From positions 1 through 39,120 of the IMG/VR virus record IMGVR_UViG_3300017917_001310: DNA of 39,120 bases, one strand, 5' to 3'. Every line of letters starts with the position of its first letter. Within the stretch, counting starts at the first letter, position 1. Shown piece after piece: positions 1 through 6,749 of the stretch. The position numbers and the translations under genes are program-made. The notes beneath the pieces are model-generated. The model saw only the letters and a program-made list of their open reading frames with translations, searched no databases and was not told the origin of the DNA. This DNA comes from a virus.

Positions 1-1
1 T

Positions 2-346
2 AATACTATCAACGTAGATCAAAAAGATGCAGCAAAGACATTATTCTTTTCTCTAGACGGACGATACAATGATGTGGACATCCTACAGCAAGGCGCAGGG
101 GAATCATATATCGATTTAAATGTTGTCGGTGATGATAGCGTAATTGACATTGTTCAAGAAGGTGCAGGAGACCATGCAGCAACTATAGAACTTGAAAACG
201 CAGGAGGAGTGTGGAACTTTGATTTAACACAAAGTAGCAATACAAACTTAGTTTATAGTTTACCTCATAATTTATCAGATAACACTGTTGTTACTGGAGT
301 ATGCTATACAGGAACATGTAGTTTAGTTGTTAATCAAACAGAATAA
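2..346 (+). CDS. Curlin-repeat-like protein, C-terminal part (5' truncated by window edge)
   Basis: The frame is open from the first bases of the window, so only the C-terminal 114 residues are visible and the true start lies upstream. Two spaced repeats resemble curlin (CsgA/CsgB-type) beta-arcade units: VDILQQGAGESYIDLNVVGD and, about 22 residues later, IDIVQEGAGDHAATIEL; the I-x-Q-x-G-x-G-x-x-x-x-I/L pattern is the curlin hallmark. The tail carries a Cys-x4-Cys pair (VCYTGTCSLVV). Known curlin proteins are secreted and form amyloid fibres; here the position in front of virion-type genes suggests a phage fibre, adhesin or beta-solenoid structural protein. It is followed at once by a hairpin terminator. 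The repeat family is a fair match; the function is inferred. Confidence 0.7.
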   Translation, partial: NTINVDQKDAAKTLFFSLDGRYNDVDILQQGAGESYIDLNVVGDDSVIDIVQEGAGDHAATIELENAGGVWNFDLTQSSNTNLVYSLPHNLSDNTVVTGVCYTGTCSLVVNQTE

Positions 347-347
347 T

Positions 348-370
348 AATAGGGCCCATGCGGCCCTATT
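348..370 (+). terminator. Hairpin terminator after the curlin-like gene
   Basis: A perfect 9-bp stem, AATAGGGCC (348-356) and GGCCCTATT (362-370), closes a 5-base loop. It starts within two bases of the stop codon. There is no long T tract, so release may be inefficient or factor-aided, but the GC-rich core and position support a terminator. Confidence 0.65.
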
Positions 371-381
371 ACCATGATTAC

Positions 382-389
382 AATAAATA
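382..389 (+). promoter_or_regulatory. Late-type promoter octamer AATAAATA upstream of the cyclase gene
   Basis: AATAAATA lies 21 bases before the ATG at 411 and directly after the terminator at 348-370. It resembles the T4 late promoter TATAAATA, which sits at -10 and is read by a phage sigma factor. A clear Shine-Dalgarno (AAGGAG, about 400-405) follows. The same octamer precedes the genes at 2634, 16683 and, on the minus strand, 12977. Confidence 0.5.
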
Positions 390-410
390 TGTTACACGTA
401 AGGAGCAGCC

Positions 411-2447
411 ATGATTCGTAAAATATTGTTTAGCCCGATTTGGAGTTTTCTTGTTTTAGTATCGTTGGCGTATGTGCATATAATCAATCCTCAATTTATT
501 GAGAGTGTTAGGTTACGTTATTTCGACATGCTGATAACAAATCAGCAACCTGTAGAAAACAACATCTATACAGTTAATATAGACGAAGCAGCAATAGATG
601 CCAAAGGTCAATGGCCTTGGCCTAGAGACGAATATGCTGCACTTATTCAAGATCTTTACAATAGAGGTGCTGGTCTAGTTGTATTCAACGTGCTAATGCC
701 GGAGGCGGACAGAGCAGGACAAGATTTGATTCTGGCGGAAACAATGGGTGCATATCCTGTTATCTTAAACATACTTGGTGCGGAAGAAGGAAAAAATCAA
801 CCTAACAATCCCGGCGCCGCTGTTATCAATTCTGAATTTGTTGACACTATTGTTACTTACCCAAGTATCATAGCAAACGTGCCTATGATAGAAAATGCAG
901 CAATAGGCTCTGGCATTGTTAACACGTTTCCAGAACTAGACGGTGTTAATCGTCGCTTGCCACTTGTAATACAAAGTAACGATGTCTTATACCCTAGCGT
1001 TGTTATGGAAGTATTGCGTATAATTGCAGGTGATCCTAGTTTTCAAATTAAGTTAAGTCAATTTGGTGTAGACAAATTGCGTATACCACAATTTGGTATT
1101 ATTCCTACTGATGAGCTAGGCAGAGTATGGATTGACTGGAGTCAAAAGTCTAAGAGTGTTAGTGCAACTGATTTGCCAAAAGATTTCGGCGGCGCTGTTG
1201 TATTAGTTGCACCCACTGCCGCTGGTATAAACAACCCAGTGTCAACTGCAATTGGTCCGGTGTATCCGCACGAATTACATGCCGCTGTTATAGGAACAGT
1301 GTTTAATCAAAGCAACATAGAACGACCTGCGTGGGCAACACAAGCAGAACTATTATACTTTGTATTAGCTTCGTTGTTATTGATCGTTTTATCACGATGG
1401 ACATATTTAGGTATAGGTGTGTTTGTTGTTCTTATTGGTAGCAGTATCGGCGGCAGTGTATACATGTTTACTGCCTATCATTGGTTAATAGACGGTGTTA
1501 TTATTTCTGCTAGTTTATTACTAGTAGGGCTTGTAAGATACGTGATTAAATTCATTGACGAATTTTTACAAAAACAAAAAGTTAAAAAACAATTCGGAGG
1601 ATATGTGTCTCCTAAGATTGTTGATTTGCTTGCAAAAGACCCAAGCGTTATTGAACGTGGAGTGAAGAAAAACATTAGCATTACAATGACAGATTTGCGT
1701 GGGTTTACTCCACTAGGCGAAAGTTATGGAGACGATGTAGAGGGCCTACGTCAGATAATGAACGATTATATGGAAGCAATAACACAGCCTGTGTTGCTTA
1801 ACGAAGGCACTATAATTAAGTATATCGGCGATGCTAGTTTACACATAAACGGTGCACCATTCGATCAAGACAATCACGAAGTAGTTGCAGTTAAGACCGC
1901 AATTGAAATGATAGAAGCTGTTAACGAATTTAATAAATCATTGGCTGCAAAAGGAAAACCACCTGTGGGCATGGGTGCTGGTATTAATACTGGCCCTACT
2001 GTCATTGGCAATATTGGCAGTTACAAGCGTTACGGGTATGATGTGCTAGGTGATAGTGTTAGCACCGCTGCTCGTCTCGAAGGGCAAACTAAGCCGTATG
2101 GTGTTTTGTTGATACTTGGTCCAGAAACTGCAAAAGTAGCAAAAAACTTTTACCATGTTGTGGAACTAGATTGGCTAGCAGTTAAAGGTAAAACACAAGC
2201 ACTTACAATCTATACAGTAGTATGGAAAGAAACACCTACTAACGAGTTTTGGGTTAACCATGAGCAATTCTTAAAAGAATACAGAGCAGGCAACTGGAAT
2301 GAAGCTACAGTTCTGTCGAACTGGCTAATCGACCATGGTCCAAGAACACTTAGCAAGTATTACGAAATGATGAACGACAGAATCGACGAGTTAGCCGAAG
2401 CAAACATCCAAAACTTTGACGGCGTTTATCGGGCAACTTCAAAGTAA
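411..2447 (+). CDS. CHASE2-domain transmembrane class III adenylate/guanylate cyclase
   Basis: The 678-residue protein has the layout of bacterial CHASE2 cyclases: an N-terminal membrane segment (about 8-25), an extracytoplasmic CHASE2 sensor (about 30-300; note the I-D-E-A-A-I-D and WPWPR signatures near 57-70), three membrane helices (about 312-380), then a cytoplasmic class III cyclase domain (about 393-610) beginning at FGGYVSPKIVDLL. Both metal-binding aspartates are present (D428 in MTDLRGFT, D474 in KYIGDA), as are the adenine-selecting pair K470 and D544 and the transition-state arginine R555. The usual catalytic asparagine (VN in GDxVNxAAR) is serine 551, so activity may be low or altered. 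Expected product is cAMP from ATP at the inner membrane. ATG with AAGGAG; late-type promoter upstream. A full-length cyclase among virion genes of a phage is unusual. Confidence 0.9.
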   Translation: MIRKILFSPIWSFLVLVSLAYVHIINPQFIESVRLRYFDMLITNQQPVENNIYTVNIDEAAIDAKGQWPWPRDEYAALIQDLYNRGAGLVVFNVLMPEADRAGQDLILAETMGAYPVILNILGAEEGKNQPNNPGAAVINSEFVDTIVTYPSIIANVPMIENAAIGSGIVNTFPELDGVNRRLPLVIQSNDVLYPSVVMEVLRIIAGDPSFQIKLSQFGVDKLRIPQFGIIPTDELGRVWIDWSQKSKSVSATDLPKDFGGAVVLVAPTAAGINNPVSTAIGPVYPHELHAAVIGTVFNQSNIERPAWATQAELLYFVLASLLLIVLSRWTYLGIGVFVVLIGSSIGGSVYMFTAYHWLIDGVIISASLLLVGLVRYVIKFIDEFLQKQKVKKQFGGYVSPKIVDLLAKDPSVIERGVKKNISITMTDLRGFTPLGESYGDDVEGLRQIMNDYMEAITQPVLLNEGTIIKYIGDASLHINGAPFDQDNHEVVAVKTAIEMIEAVNEFNKSLAAKGKPPVGMGAGINTGPTVIGNIGSYKRYGYDVLGDSVSTAARLEGQTKPYGVLLILGPETAKVAKNFYHVVELDWLAVKGKTQALTIYTVVWKETPTNEFWVNHEQFLKEYRAGNWNEATVLSNWLIDHGPRTLSKYYEMMNDRIDELAEANIQNFDGVYRATSK

Positions 2448-2461
2448 CAAAGGAAGAAATA

Positions 2462-2599
2462 ATGGATCTATTTAGACAGCTAACACTAATGCATATGCAA
2501 GCATATGAAACATGGTTTCAAACAACAGTATTCCCACTAATGATGTATCAAAGCAAAGAGTGGAACAAAATAAAATATAGCTTAATGACTTTAAAGTAA
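2462..2599 (+). CDS. Small hypothetical protein (45 aa)
   Basis: ATG at 2462 follows an AAGGAAG Shine-Dalgarno 14 bases after the cyclase stop, so it is probably co-transcribed with the cyclase. The product begins MDLFRQLTLMHMQAYETW and is rich in Met and aromatic residues with a basic C-terminus (KEWNKIKYS). It has no recognisable domain. It may be a short amphipathic peptide; being real is supported by spacing and ribosome-binding site only. Confidence 0.55.
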   Translation: MDLFRQLTLMHMQAYETWFQTTVFPLMMYQSKEWNKIKYSLMTLK

Positions 2600-2620
2600 C
2601 ATAAAAATGTAACTGAATTC

Positions 2621-2649
2621 AATAAATACTAGTATGGCAACACTAGTAT
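2621..2649 (+). promoter_or_regulatory. Late-type promoter merged with a start-codon hairpin
   Basis: AATAAATA (2621-2628) is followed after five bases by the ATG at 2634. An 8-bp perfect inverted repeat, ATACTAGT (2626-2633) and ACTAGTAT (2642-2649), has an 8-base loop whose first three bases are the ATG. By analogy with T4 late promoters, initiation about six bases past the octamer would give a message starting at or next to the ATG and lacking the left arm; read-through RNA would carry the whole hairpin. The same arrangement recurs at 16670-16700. Confidence 0.55.
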
Positions 2650-2852
2650 CACCTTATATACCTAACCAACCAGTGACACCTAAAGATGCGAATGGCATTG
2701 CACACAGTAGTCCTAAAGTAGACAGGACTGCAGTTAAAGCAGCATGGGCAACATGGGTAGCGGATTGGAAAGCATATAACGTTAATGGCATTGGTAGTGA
2801 CCCAGGCTTGTTTGATTACACTGGCTTTACATATGCAGATGAAGGACCATAA
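2634..2852 (+). CDS. Hypothetical protein (72 aa), probably virion-associated
   Basis: The protein starts MATLVSPYIPNQPVTP and is unrecognised; it has a Trp-rich middle (AWATWVADWKAYN). No Shine-Dalgarno precedes the ATG. Instead a late-type promoter octamer ends five bases before it, which points to a leaderless or near-leaderless late message. It ends two bases before the 430-aa virion-type gene, so the two should be translated from one transcript. A small late structural or assembly protein is the best guess. Confidence 0.7.
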   Translation: MATLVSPYIPNQPVTPKDANGIAHSSPKVDRTAVKAAWATWVADWKAYNVNGIGSDPGLFDYTGFTYADEGP

Positions 2853-2854
2853 TT

Positions 2855-4147
2855 ATGGGCGTCCAAAACCCAAATAGCACAAACTACATTCACCCAGATG
2901 AACCTAATATTCTCAACCTCCATAAGGCAATGGAGTATAACGCATTGGGACAACCTATTATTAGGACTGTATCTGGCAGCGGCGCTGGAGGGGTTGATGC
3001 ATTCGGTCGTATGCAAGTAGGACAGCCTTATACATTGTTCGATAGCCAGCATCGTTATGCAATGAATGACAAATTTTTTACTACTACAACAGGAAGCGGC
3101 AGCACAACATATAATGCTAATGCAAGTTTGGTAAACATGATAACAACAACTGCGAGCGGAGACAAAGTAGTTAGAGAAACTGACCGTGTATTCCCATATC
3201 AGCCAGGTAAAGCACTAGAAATTTTTAACACATTTGCGATGGCTCCGGGTGTACCAGGTTTGCGTCAACGTGTGGGTTATTTTAGCACACAAAACGGTGT
3301 GTTCTTAGAACAAAACGACGGCGAACTATATGTTGTTCTTCGTAGTTATAGCAGCGGCAGTTTAGTTGAAAATCGAATCGCACAATCTAATTGGAATACA
3401 GATACGTTAGATGGTAACGGACTTAGCGGTATTACAATTGATGTTACAAAAGCACAAATTCAATTTATTGATATTGAATGGTTAGGCGTAGGCACAGTTA
3501 GAATCGGTTTTGTTATCAACGGAGCTCTTATTGTTGCACATAAGTTTCATCATGCAAATATTGTGTCTAGCACATACATGACTACAGCAACATTACCGGT
3601 TCGTTATGAAATTGAAAATACAGGTGCAATTGGTGCTAGTGCAACCTTAAAGCACATTTGTAATACTGTTATTAGCAACGGGGGATATACTCCGATCGGT
3701 CGCAGTTCAACTGTCGGGCGTGGTTTAACTTATTACAATTTAACCACAAGCGGAACATTTTATCATTTAGTTAGTATACGATTAACTAGCACCAGACTAG
3801 ATGACGTTGTTATACCAACTAATATAAATGTTATGACATCGAGTAACAGTAATATGCAATTTAAGCTAGTTAAAAACGCAACGTTTGGCACATCACTTTC
3901 ATACTCAACTACTGGTAGTATAGATTATAGTATAACAGACAGTGCGGTGTCAACTGAAGGCACAGTATTGCTTGGTGGATATATTGTCAATAAAGGCGAG
4001 CCACGTGGGTTTGATTTATCTGAACTATTACGTTACCAATTAACAAGAACATCAACTGCAGATGTATATAGCCTTATAGCAACATCAGACACAAACAATA
4101 CAAATGCTACAGGTAATATTAGTTGGATGGAACCATTGAGGGGTTAA
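2855..4147 (+). CDS. Virion structural protein (430 aa, marine-phage type)
   Basis: A Ser/Thr/Gly-rich beta-type protein without signal peptide or membrane segments. It opens MGVQNPNSTNYIHPDEPNIL and contains the block TVRIGFVINGALIVAHKFHH (about residues 213-232) followed by STYMTTATLPVRYEIENTG, which I recognise as a block recurring in putative structural proteins of marine myoviruses. No catalytic motif is visible. The order after a small late gene under a late-type promoter supports a virion role such as a fibre, baseplate or head-decoration protein; which one cannot be decided from the sequence. ATG starts three bases after the upstream stop. Confidence 0.75.
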   Translation: MGVQNPNSTNYIHPDEPNILNLHKAMEYNALGQPIIRTVSGSGAGGVDAFGRMQVGQPYTLFDSQHRYAMNDKFFTTTTGSGSTTYNANASLVNMITTTASGDKVVRETDRVFPYQPGKALEIFNTFAMAPGVPGLRQRVGYFSTQNGVFLEQNDGELYVVLRSYSSGSLVENRIAQSNWNTDTLDGNGLSGITIDVTKAQIQFIDIEWLGVGTVRIGFVINGALIVAHKFHHANIVSSTYMTTATLPVRYEIENTGAIGASATLKHICNTVISNGGYTPIGRSSTVGRGLTYYNLTTSGTFYHLVSIRLTSTRLDDVVIPTNINVMTSSNSNMQFKLVKNATFGTSLSYSTTGSIDYSITDSAVSTEGTVLLGGYIVNKGEPRGFDLSELLRYQLTRTSTADVYSLIATSDTNNTNATGNISWMEPLRG

Positions 4148-4148
4148 C

Positions 4149-4427
4149 ATGGATTTTTTAACACTTGTTAGTGAAGTAGGGTTTCCGATTGCAGGTGCTC
4201 TGGCTGCTGGCTATTTTGTATTTCTTACATTGAGATTTATTTTAGCAGGAGTTACCGGAAGCGTAACAACACTAAAAAATATAATTTCACAGTTAGATAA
4301 TCGTGTCCAGACTATGAATAATGATCTTGTTAAAATAGACGCATTGCTAAGTTATGCACTAGGTATTAAACCTAATATAGACCGTGTTGCAGCTAACGAA
4401 GGCAAAAATGATGCTAGGAGAGATTGA
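4149..4427 (+). CDS. Small membrane protein, first of a paralogous pair (holin-like?)
   Basis: The 92-residue product has one N-terminal membrane helix (about 8-35; VGFPIAGALAAGYFVFLTLR) followed by an amphipathic, probably coiled-coil tail containing LDNRVQTMNNDLVKIDALL. The next gene repeats this plan (FGFPIIAAMGMGYFIFFIWK then VDRVRMLDNDMIRMN), so the pair arose by duplication. The GFPI-helix-heptad pattern resembles YvrJ-type and holin-like phage proteins. It starts one base after the structural-gene stop. A lysis or envelope role is inferred from topology and location only. Confidence 0.7.
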   Translation: MDFLTLVSEVGFPIAGALAAGYFVFLTLRFILAGVTGSVTTLKNIISQLDNRVQTMNNDLVKIDALLSYALGIKPNIDRVAANEGKNDARRD

Positions 4428-4786
4428 TGGAATTTGACATCGCACAAGTAATCAAAGATTTCGGATTTCCAATAATAGCAGCAATGGGTATGGGCTATTT
4501 CATATTCTTCATATGGAAGTGGGTAACCGAAGTGATTGATCCGGTTATAGGCGAAAGTATGGTCACGCTCATTAAATTAGTGGATCGTGTTAGGATGCTA
4601 GACAACGACATGATCCGTATGAATATGAAATTAGCAATGGTTCTCGAACACAAAACTATAATAGATGCTAAGTTAAGCAAAGAACAAGTCGACGAGTTAG
4701 ATGCTATAATAAACAAATACCAAACTCGTAGCAAAGTGTTCGACTCGACAGGTCAAGTCAAAAAAGAAGAACCAAAAAAAAATTAA
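4427..4786 (+). CDS. Small membrane protein, second of a paralogous pair (holin-like?)
   Basis: The ATG at 4427 is chosen over a TTG three bases earlier because it has a TAGGAGAG ribosome-binding site and overlaps the previous stop by one base (TGATG). The 119 residues comprise an N-terminal membrane helix (about 10-33), a coiled-coil-like stretch (about 45-75) and a Lys/Glu-rich tail. Similarity to its upstream neighbour is clear in the GFPI motif and in the spacing of R and D residues after the helix. Two tandem single-helix proteins of this kind could act as holin and antiholin or as a complex in the inner membrane. Confidence 0.7.
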   Translation: MEFDIAQVIKDFGFPIIAAMGMGYFIFFIWKWVTEVIDPVIGESMVTLIKLVDRVRMLDNDMIRMNMKLAMVLEHKTIIDAKLSKEQVDELDAIINKYQTRSKVFDSTGQVKKEEPKKN

Positions 4787-4809
4787 CTAAGCCAAGCAAA
4801 GTTAAAAAA

Positions 4810-4899
4810 ATGTTTATTTTTTTGAAAAAGAATAAAATAGCAATTACACTTGTAATTGGTGTAATTGCGAATGTAATTGTATTCAGTGCCTGTTTTTAG
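4810..4899 (+). CDS. Tiny membrane peptide (29 aa), possible lipoprotein-like
   Basis: Reads MFIFLKKNKIAITLVIGVIA, then NVIVFSACF: a positively charged start, one hydrophobic helix and a near-terminal Cys in a loose lipobox context (FSAC). It lies 23 bases after the second small membrane gene and before the terminator at 4932. There is no strong ribosome-binding site, so expression is uncertain. Position and topology fit a third member of an envelope or lysis group. Confidence 0.4.
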   Translation: MFIFLKKNKIAITLVIGVIANVIVFSACF

Positions 4900-4931
4900 T
4901 GTTTAGACACTACATCAAGTAGTAGATAATA

Positions 4932-4968
4932 AAAGGCACAAGAGATTTTAACTACATCTTGTGCCTTT
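4932..4968. terminator. Bidirectional hairpin terminator between convergent genes
   Basis: A perfect 12-bp stem AAAGGCACAAGA (4932-4943) and TCTTGTGCCTTT (4957-4968) encloses 13 bases. A-rich and T-rich flanks allow it to act in both directions. It separates the plus-strand late block from the minus-strand gene ending at 4974. Confidence 0.8.
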
Positions 4969-4973
4969 AATCA

Positions 4974-5213
4974 TTACTTGCCGTCGCCCTTATAGAGGTT
5001 TTTAAATACGTCCTTGCCCGGAACACGGATAAACTTTTTATCGGTTTGTTCCTTGTTAGGGTTTTCGATGGTGACCATAGTCTTTTTACCAGCCCGGTGC
5101 GCTTTAAGCTGATTCATCAAACGTTCTGCGGGATCATTGCTAGCAGTCTTCATTGACGACTGGCGAAGACCTTGAGAAATAAAACCTTTAGACTTTCCAC
5201 CCTTTTTTGCCAT
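4974..5213 (-). CDS. Small basic hypothetical protein (79 aa)
   Basis: The start is set at 5213 (MAKKGGKSKGFISQGLRQSS) because AGGAGAG lies just upstream on the minus strand; a longer in-frame extension to 5255 overlaps the promoter. The protein is Lys/Arg-rich without Cys or membrane helix, and ends VPGKDVFKNLYKGDGK. It could bind nucleic acid, but no family is recognised. It has its own consensus sigma-70 promoter, so early expression is likely. Confidence 0.7.
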   Translation of the reverse strand: MAKKGGKSKGFISQGLRQSSMKTASNDPAERLMNQLKAHRAGKKTMVTIENPNKEQTDKKFIRVPGKDVFKNLYKGDGK

Positions 5214-5253
5214 TGTAACTCTCCTATTGGCTGTGTTGTGTTTACGTTCAATC

Positions 5254-5282
5254 AATATAGCAATGGCAAGTTATTTTGTCAA
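5254..5282 (-). promoter_or_regulatory. Sigma-70 promoter for the minus-strand basic-protein gene
   Basis: On the minus strand TTGACA (complement of 5277-5282) and TATATT (complement of 5254-5259) are separated by exactly 17 bp. The start codon at 5213 lies about 40 bases downstream of the -10. Confidence 0.75.
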
Positions 5283-5287
5283 TGACA

Positions 5288-5473
5288 TTATTTGAACATC
5301 GCTACTAAATTTGGACCAAACGAACTTGCTGCCCACCCAATAGCAACAATCGCTGCAATGCCTACTGCTAACCACTTCATCTTAAAGTCGTCGACAGACA
5401 TTTTGAACGCTATGAGTTCGTTACCTAAGACCCTAATTGAAATTTCTAAATTACCTTTATCATCGTTATCCAT
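5288..5473 (-). CDS. Single-pass membrane protein (61 aa)
   Basis: The start at 5473 (MDNDDKGNLEISIRVLGNEL) is preceded by AAGGAAAC on the minus strand. A cytoplasmic acidic N-terminus is followed by one membrane helix (about 34-52; WLAVGIAAIVAIGWAASSFG). The pattern GxLEISIRVLGNExxxFK followed by a membrane helix resembles a small protein I recall from several marine myoviruses; its function is unknown. A plus-strand frame over the same bases is considered a shadow. Confidence 0.7.
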   Translation of the reverse strand: MDNDDKGNLEISIRVLGNELIAFKMSVDDFKMKWLAVGIAAIVAIGWAASSFGPNLVAMFK

Positions 5474-5542
5474 TTTGTTTCCTTGACTATTACGCATAAA
5501 CTGCTATTGTTATTTACGTAAAATCTTTGTAAATATTAAATT

Positions 5543-5758
5543 ATGAGTAAGAAGTATGCGATAAAAGTAATGTTTCCTGATGAGGATAAATGGGTATATG
5601 TATTAGAACACCCTACGCTTTTATATCCGGAAGAACATGTATTGACGTTTAACACATATAACGGCGCAGCCGAATACATTAAGGAACATGACTTAGTGGA
5701 CATTGCGATGATTGTGTTTGTGACACAAGAGCATGAAACTTGGTATGAAATAGATTGA
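5543..5758 (+). CDS. Hypothetical protein (71 aa)
   Basis: An acidic, aromatic-rich protein (MSKKYAIKVMFPDEDKWVYV) with two parts, the second near YNGAAEYIKEHDLVDIAMIV, suggesting a small alpha/beta fold. No domain recognised. There is no Shine-Dalgarno; a TGTAAATA sequence 8 bases upstream may be a divergent late-type octamer like those at 2621 and 16670. Confidence 0.6.
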   Translation: MSKKYAIKVMFPDEDKWVYVLEHPTLLYPEEHVLTFNTYNGAAEYIKEHDLVDIAMIVFVTQEHETWYEID

Positions 5759-5810
5759 CATATAAAAACTTTGTCGTAAGTTAAATATGTGGTAATATGG
5801 AGATACAATT

Positions 5811-6308
5811 ATGAAACCTTTGAAAAATTTGCTAGTAACACTTGCACTGATTGTTGCTGCAACATCTGCGTTTGCACAAGAAAGTAGAAGTTTCGAAGTA
5901 TGGGGTCGTGTAGTAGACAAAGAGTCACTATGGATCACTACTCAACAACCTGTGCAAAATTGCTATATTGAAAACAGGTCCACTAACAACGCAGCGGGCG
6001 GTGCTCTTACTGGTATGATTATCGGCGGCTTGCTCGGCAAAGGTGTTACTGGTCAGGATGATGGTGCAATTGCAGGTGCAGTTATTGGCGGCATGGTAGG
6101 TGCAAATAACGGTGCAAATAATTCAGGCGTAAGACAAGTAGAAGTTTGTAATACAGAATATGTTGAACAAACTGTGGCAAATGAAGTTGATGTTATTTTT
6201 GATGTAATGGGCAATAGCGTTCCGATTCGCATGAATGCAACACAAGCAAACAACTATTACGTAGGACAGCGTGTCCGCCTACGTATGCGTCTTCAAGTGT
6301 TGAACTAA
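5811..6308 (+). CDS. Secreted glycine-zipper (17-kDa surface antigen-like) envelope protein
   Basis: A classic Sec signal peptide (residues 1-22, cleavage after TSAFA) is followed by a glycine zipper (about 63-105) with repeated GGxxGxxxGG spacing: GMIIGGLLGKG and GAIAGAVIGGMVGA. This matches the glycine-zipper 2TM family (Rickettsia 17-kDa antigen, SlyB). There is no lipobox cysteine. The C-terminal half is beta-rich with two cysteines. It should be exported to the periplasm or outer membrane. A host-derived or phage-adapted envelope protein is likely. A weak promoter-like TTGACA occurs at 5755-5760 but its -10 is poor. Confidence 0.85.
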   Translation: MKPLKNLLVTLALIVAATSAFAQESRSFEVWGRVVDKESLWITTQQPVQNCYIENRSTNNAAGGALTGMIIGGLLGKGVTGQDDGAIAGAVIGGMVGANNGANNSGVRQVEVCNTEYVEQTVANEVDVIFDVMGNSVPIRMNATQANNYYVGQRVRLRMRLQVLN

Positions 6309-6309
6309 A

Positions 6310-6693
6310 ATGACAATGCACCTTGTTGGTCCTCATATGACCACTACGAAGTATAATCGTAAAAAGTCGTCTAAAAAAACAGCACGACAACTCGAAGCTG
6401 AGCGTCAACACTTAGAATTTTTGAAAAAGCTAGGTGTTGACGACGACAGTCTAAAGCGAAAACTTCCACACGACAAAAAAGGACGTAGGCAAGGTATCTG
6501 CGAAATGCCTGATCTGTCTACGGGACCACGAGTAACAAGTGATCGGGTAGCAGGCAACGGAGTTGCTAAAGATCGCAAAACATACACAGGTAGCGAGCTG
6601 CTAGGTATTGCAACAATGCACAAAAGCAACGCAGTGCCTATTAGAAAAGACAGTCCTGAAGCAGCAAAAGATATTGCTGCAATGCGTAGATAA
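6310..6693 (+). CDS. Conserved phage protein (127 aa) with TGxELLGIATMHKSN motif
   Basis: A basic N-terminus (KYNRKKSSKKTARQLEAE) is followed by a conserved-looking block TYTGSELLGIATMHKSNAVP and an end reading AAKDIAAMRR. I recall similar small proteins in many tailed phages, without known function. It starts two bases after the previous stop and is closed by a perfect hairpin that overlaps its own stop codon. Confidence 0.7.
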   Translation: MTMHLVGPHMTTTKYNRKKSSKKTARQLEAERQHLEFLKKLGVDDDSLKRKLPHDKKGRRQGICEMPDLSTGPRVTSDRVAGNGVAKDRKTYTGSELLGIATMHKSNAVPIRKDSPEAAKDIAAMRR

Positions 6694-6710
6694 CTTGACA
6701 TCTACGCATT
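6681..6710 (+). terminator. Hairpin over the stop codon, overlapping the next promoter
   Basis: Perfect 11-bp stem AATGCGTAGAT (6681-6691) and ATCTACGCATT (6700-6710) with loop AACTTGAC. It lacks a T tract. The stop codon begins at 6691 and the next gene's -35 (TTGACA, 6695-6700) lies in the loop. Confidence 0.6.
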
Positions 6711-6723
6711 CATATCATATATT
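6695..6723 (+). promoter_or_regulatory. Sigma-70 promoter for the SWIM-exonuclease-clpP group
   Basis: TTGACA (6695-6700), 17 bp, TATATT (6718-6723). The next start codon is at 6750 with an AGAGG-type ribosome-binding site. Confidence 0.8.
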
Positions 6724-6749
6724 AAACATGTAATAGCTAAGAGGCTACC

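Noticed and set aside
5292-5486. Plus-strand frame of 64 codons opposite the minus-strand membrane protein
   Set aside because: The minus frame has a good ribosome-binding site, a clear membrane helix and resembles a known small phage protein; the plus frame has neither.
5755-5783. Sigma-70 promoter upstream of the glycine-zipper gene
   Set aside because: TTGACA is present but no acceptable -10 lies at 16-18 bp; only weak A/T hexamers at longer spacing.
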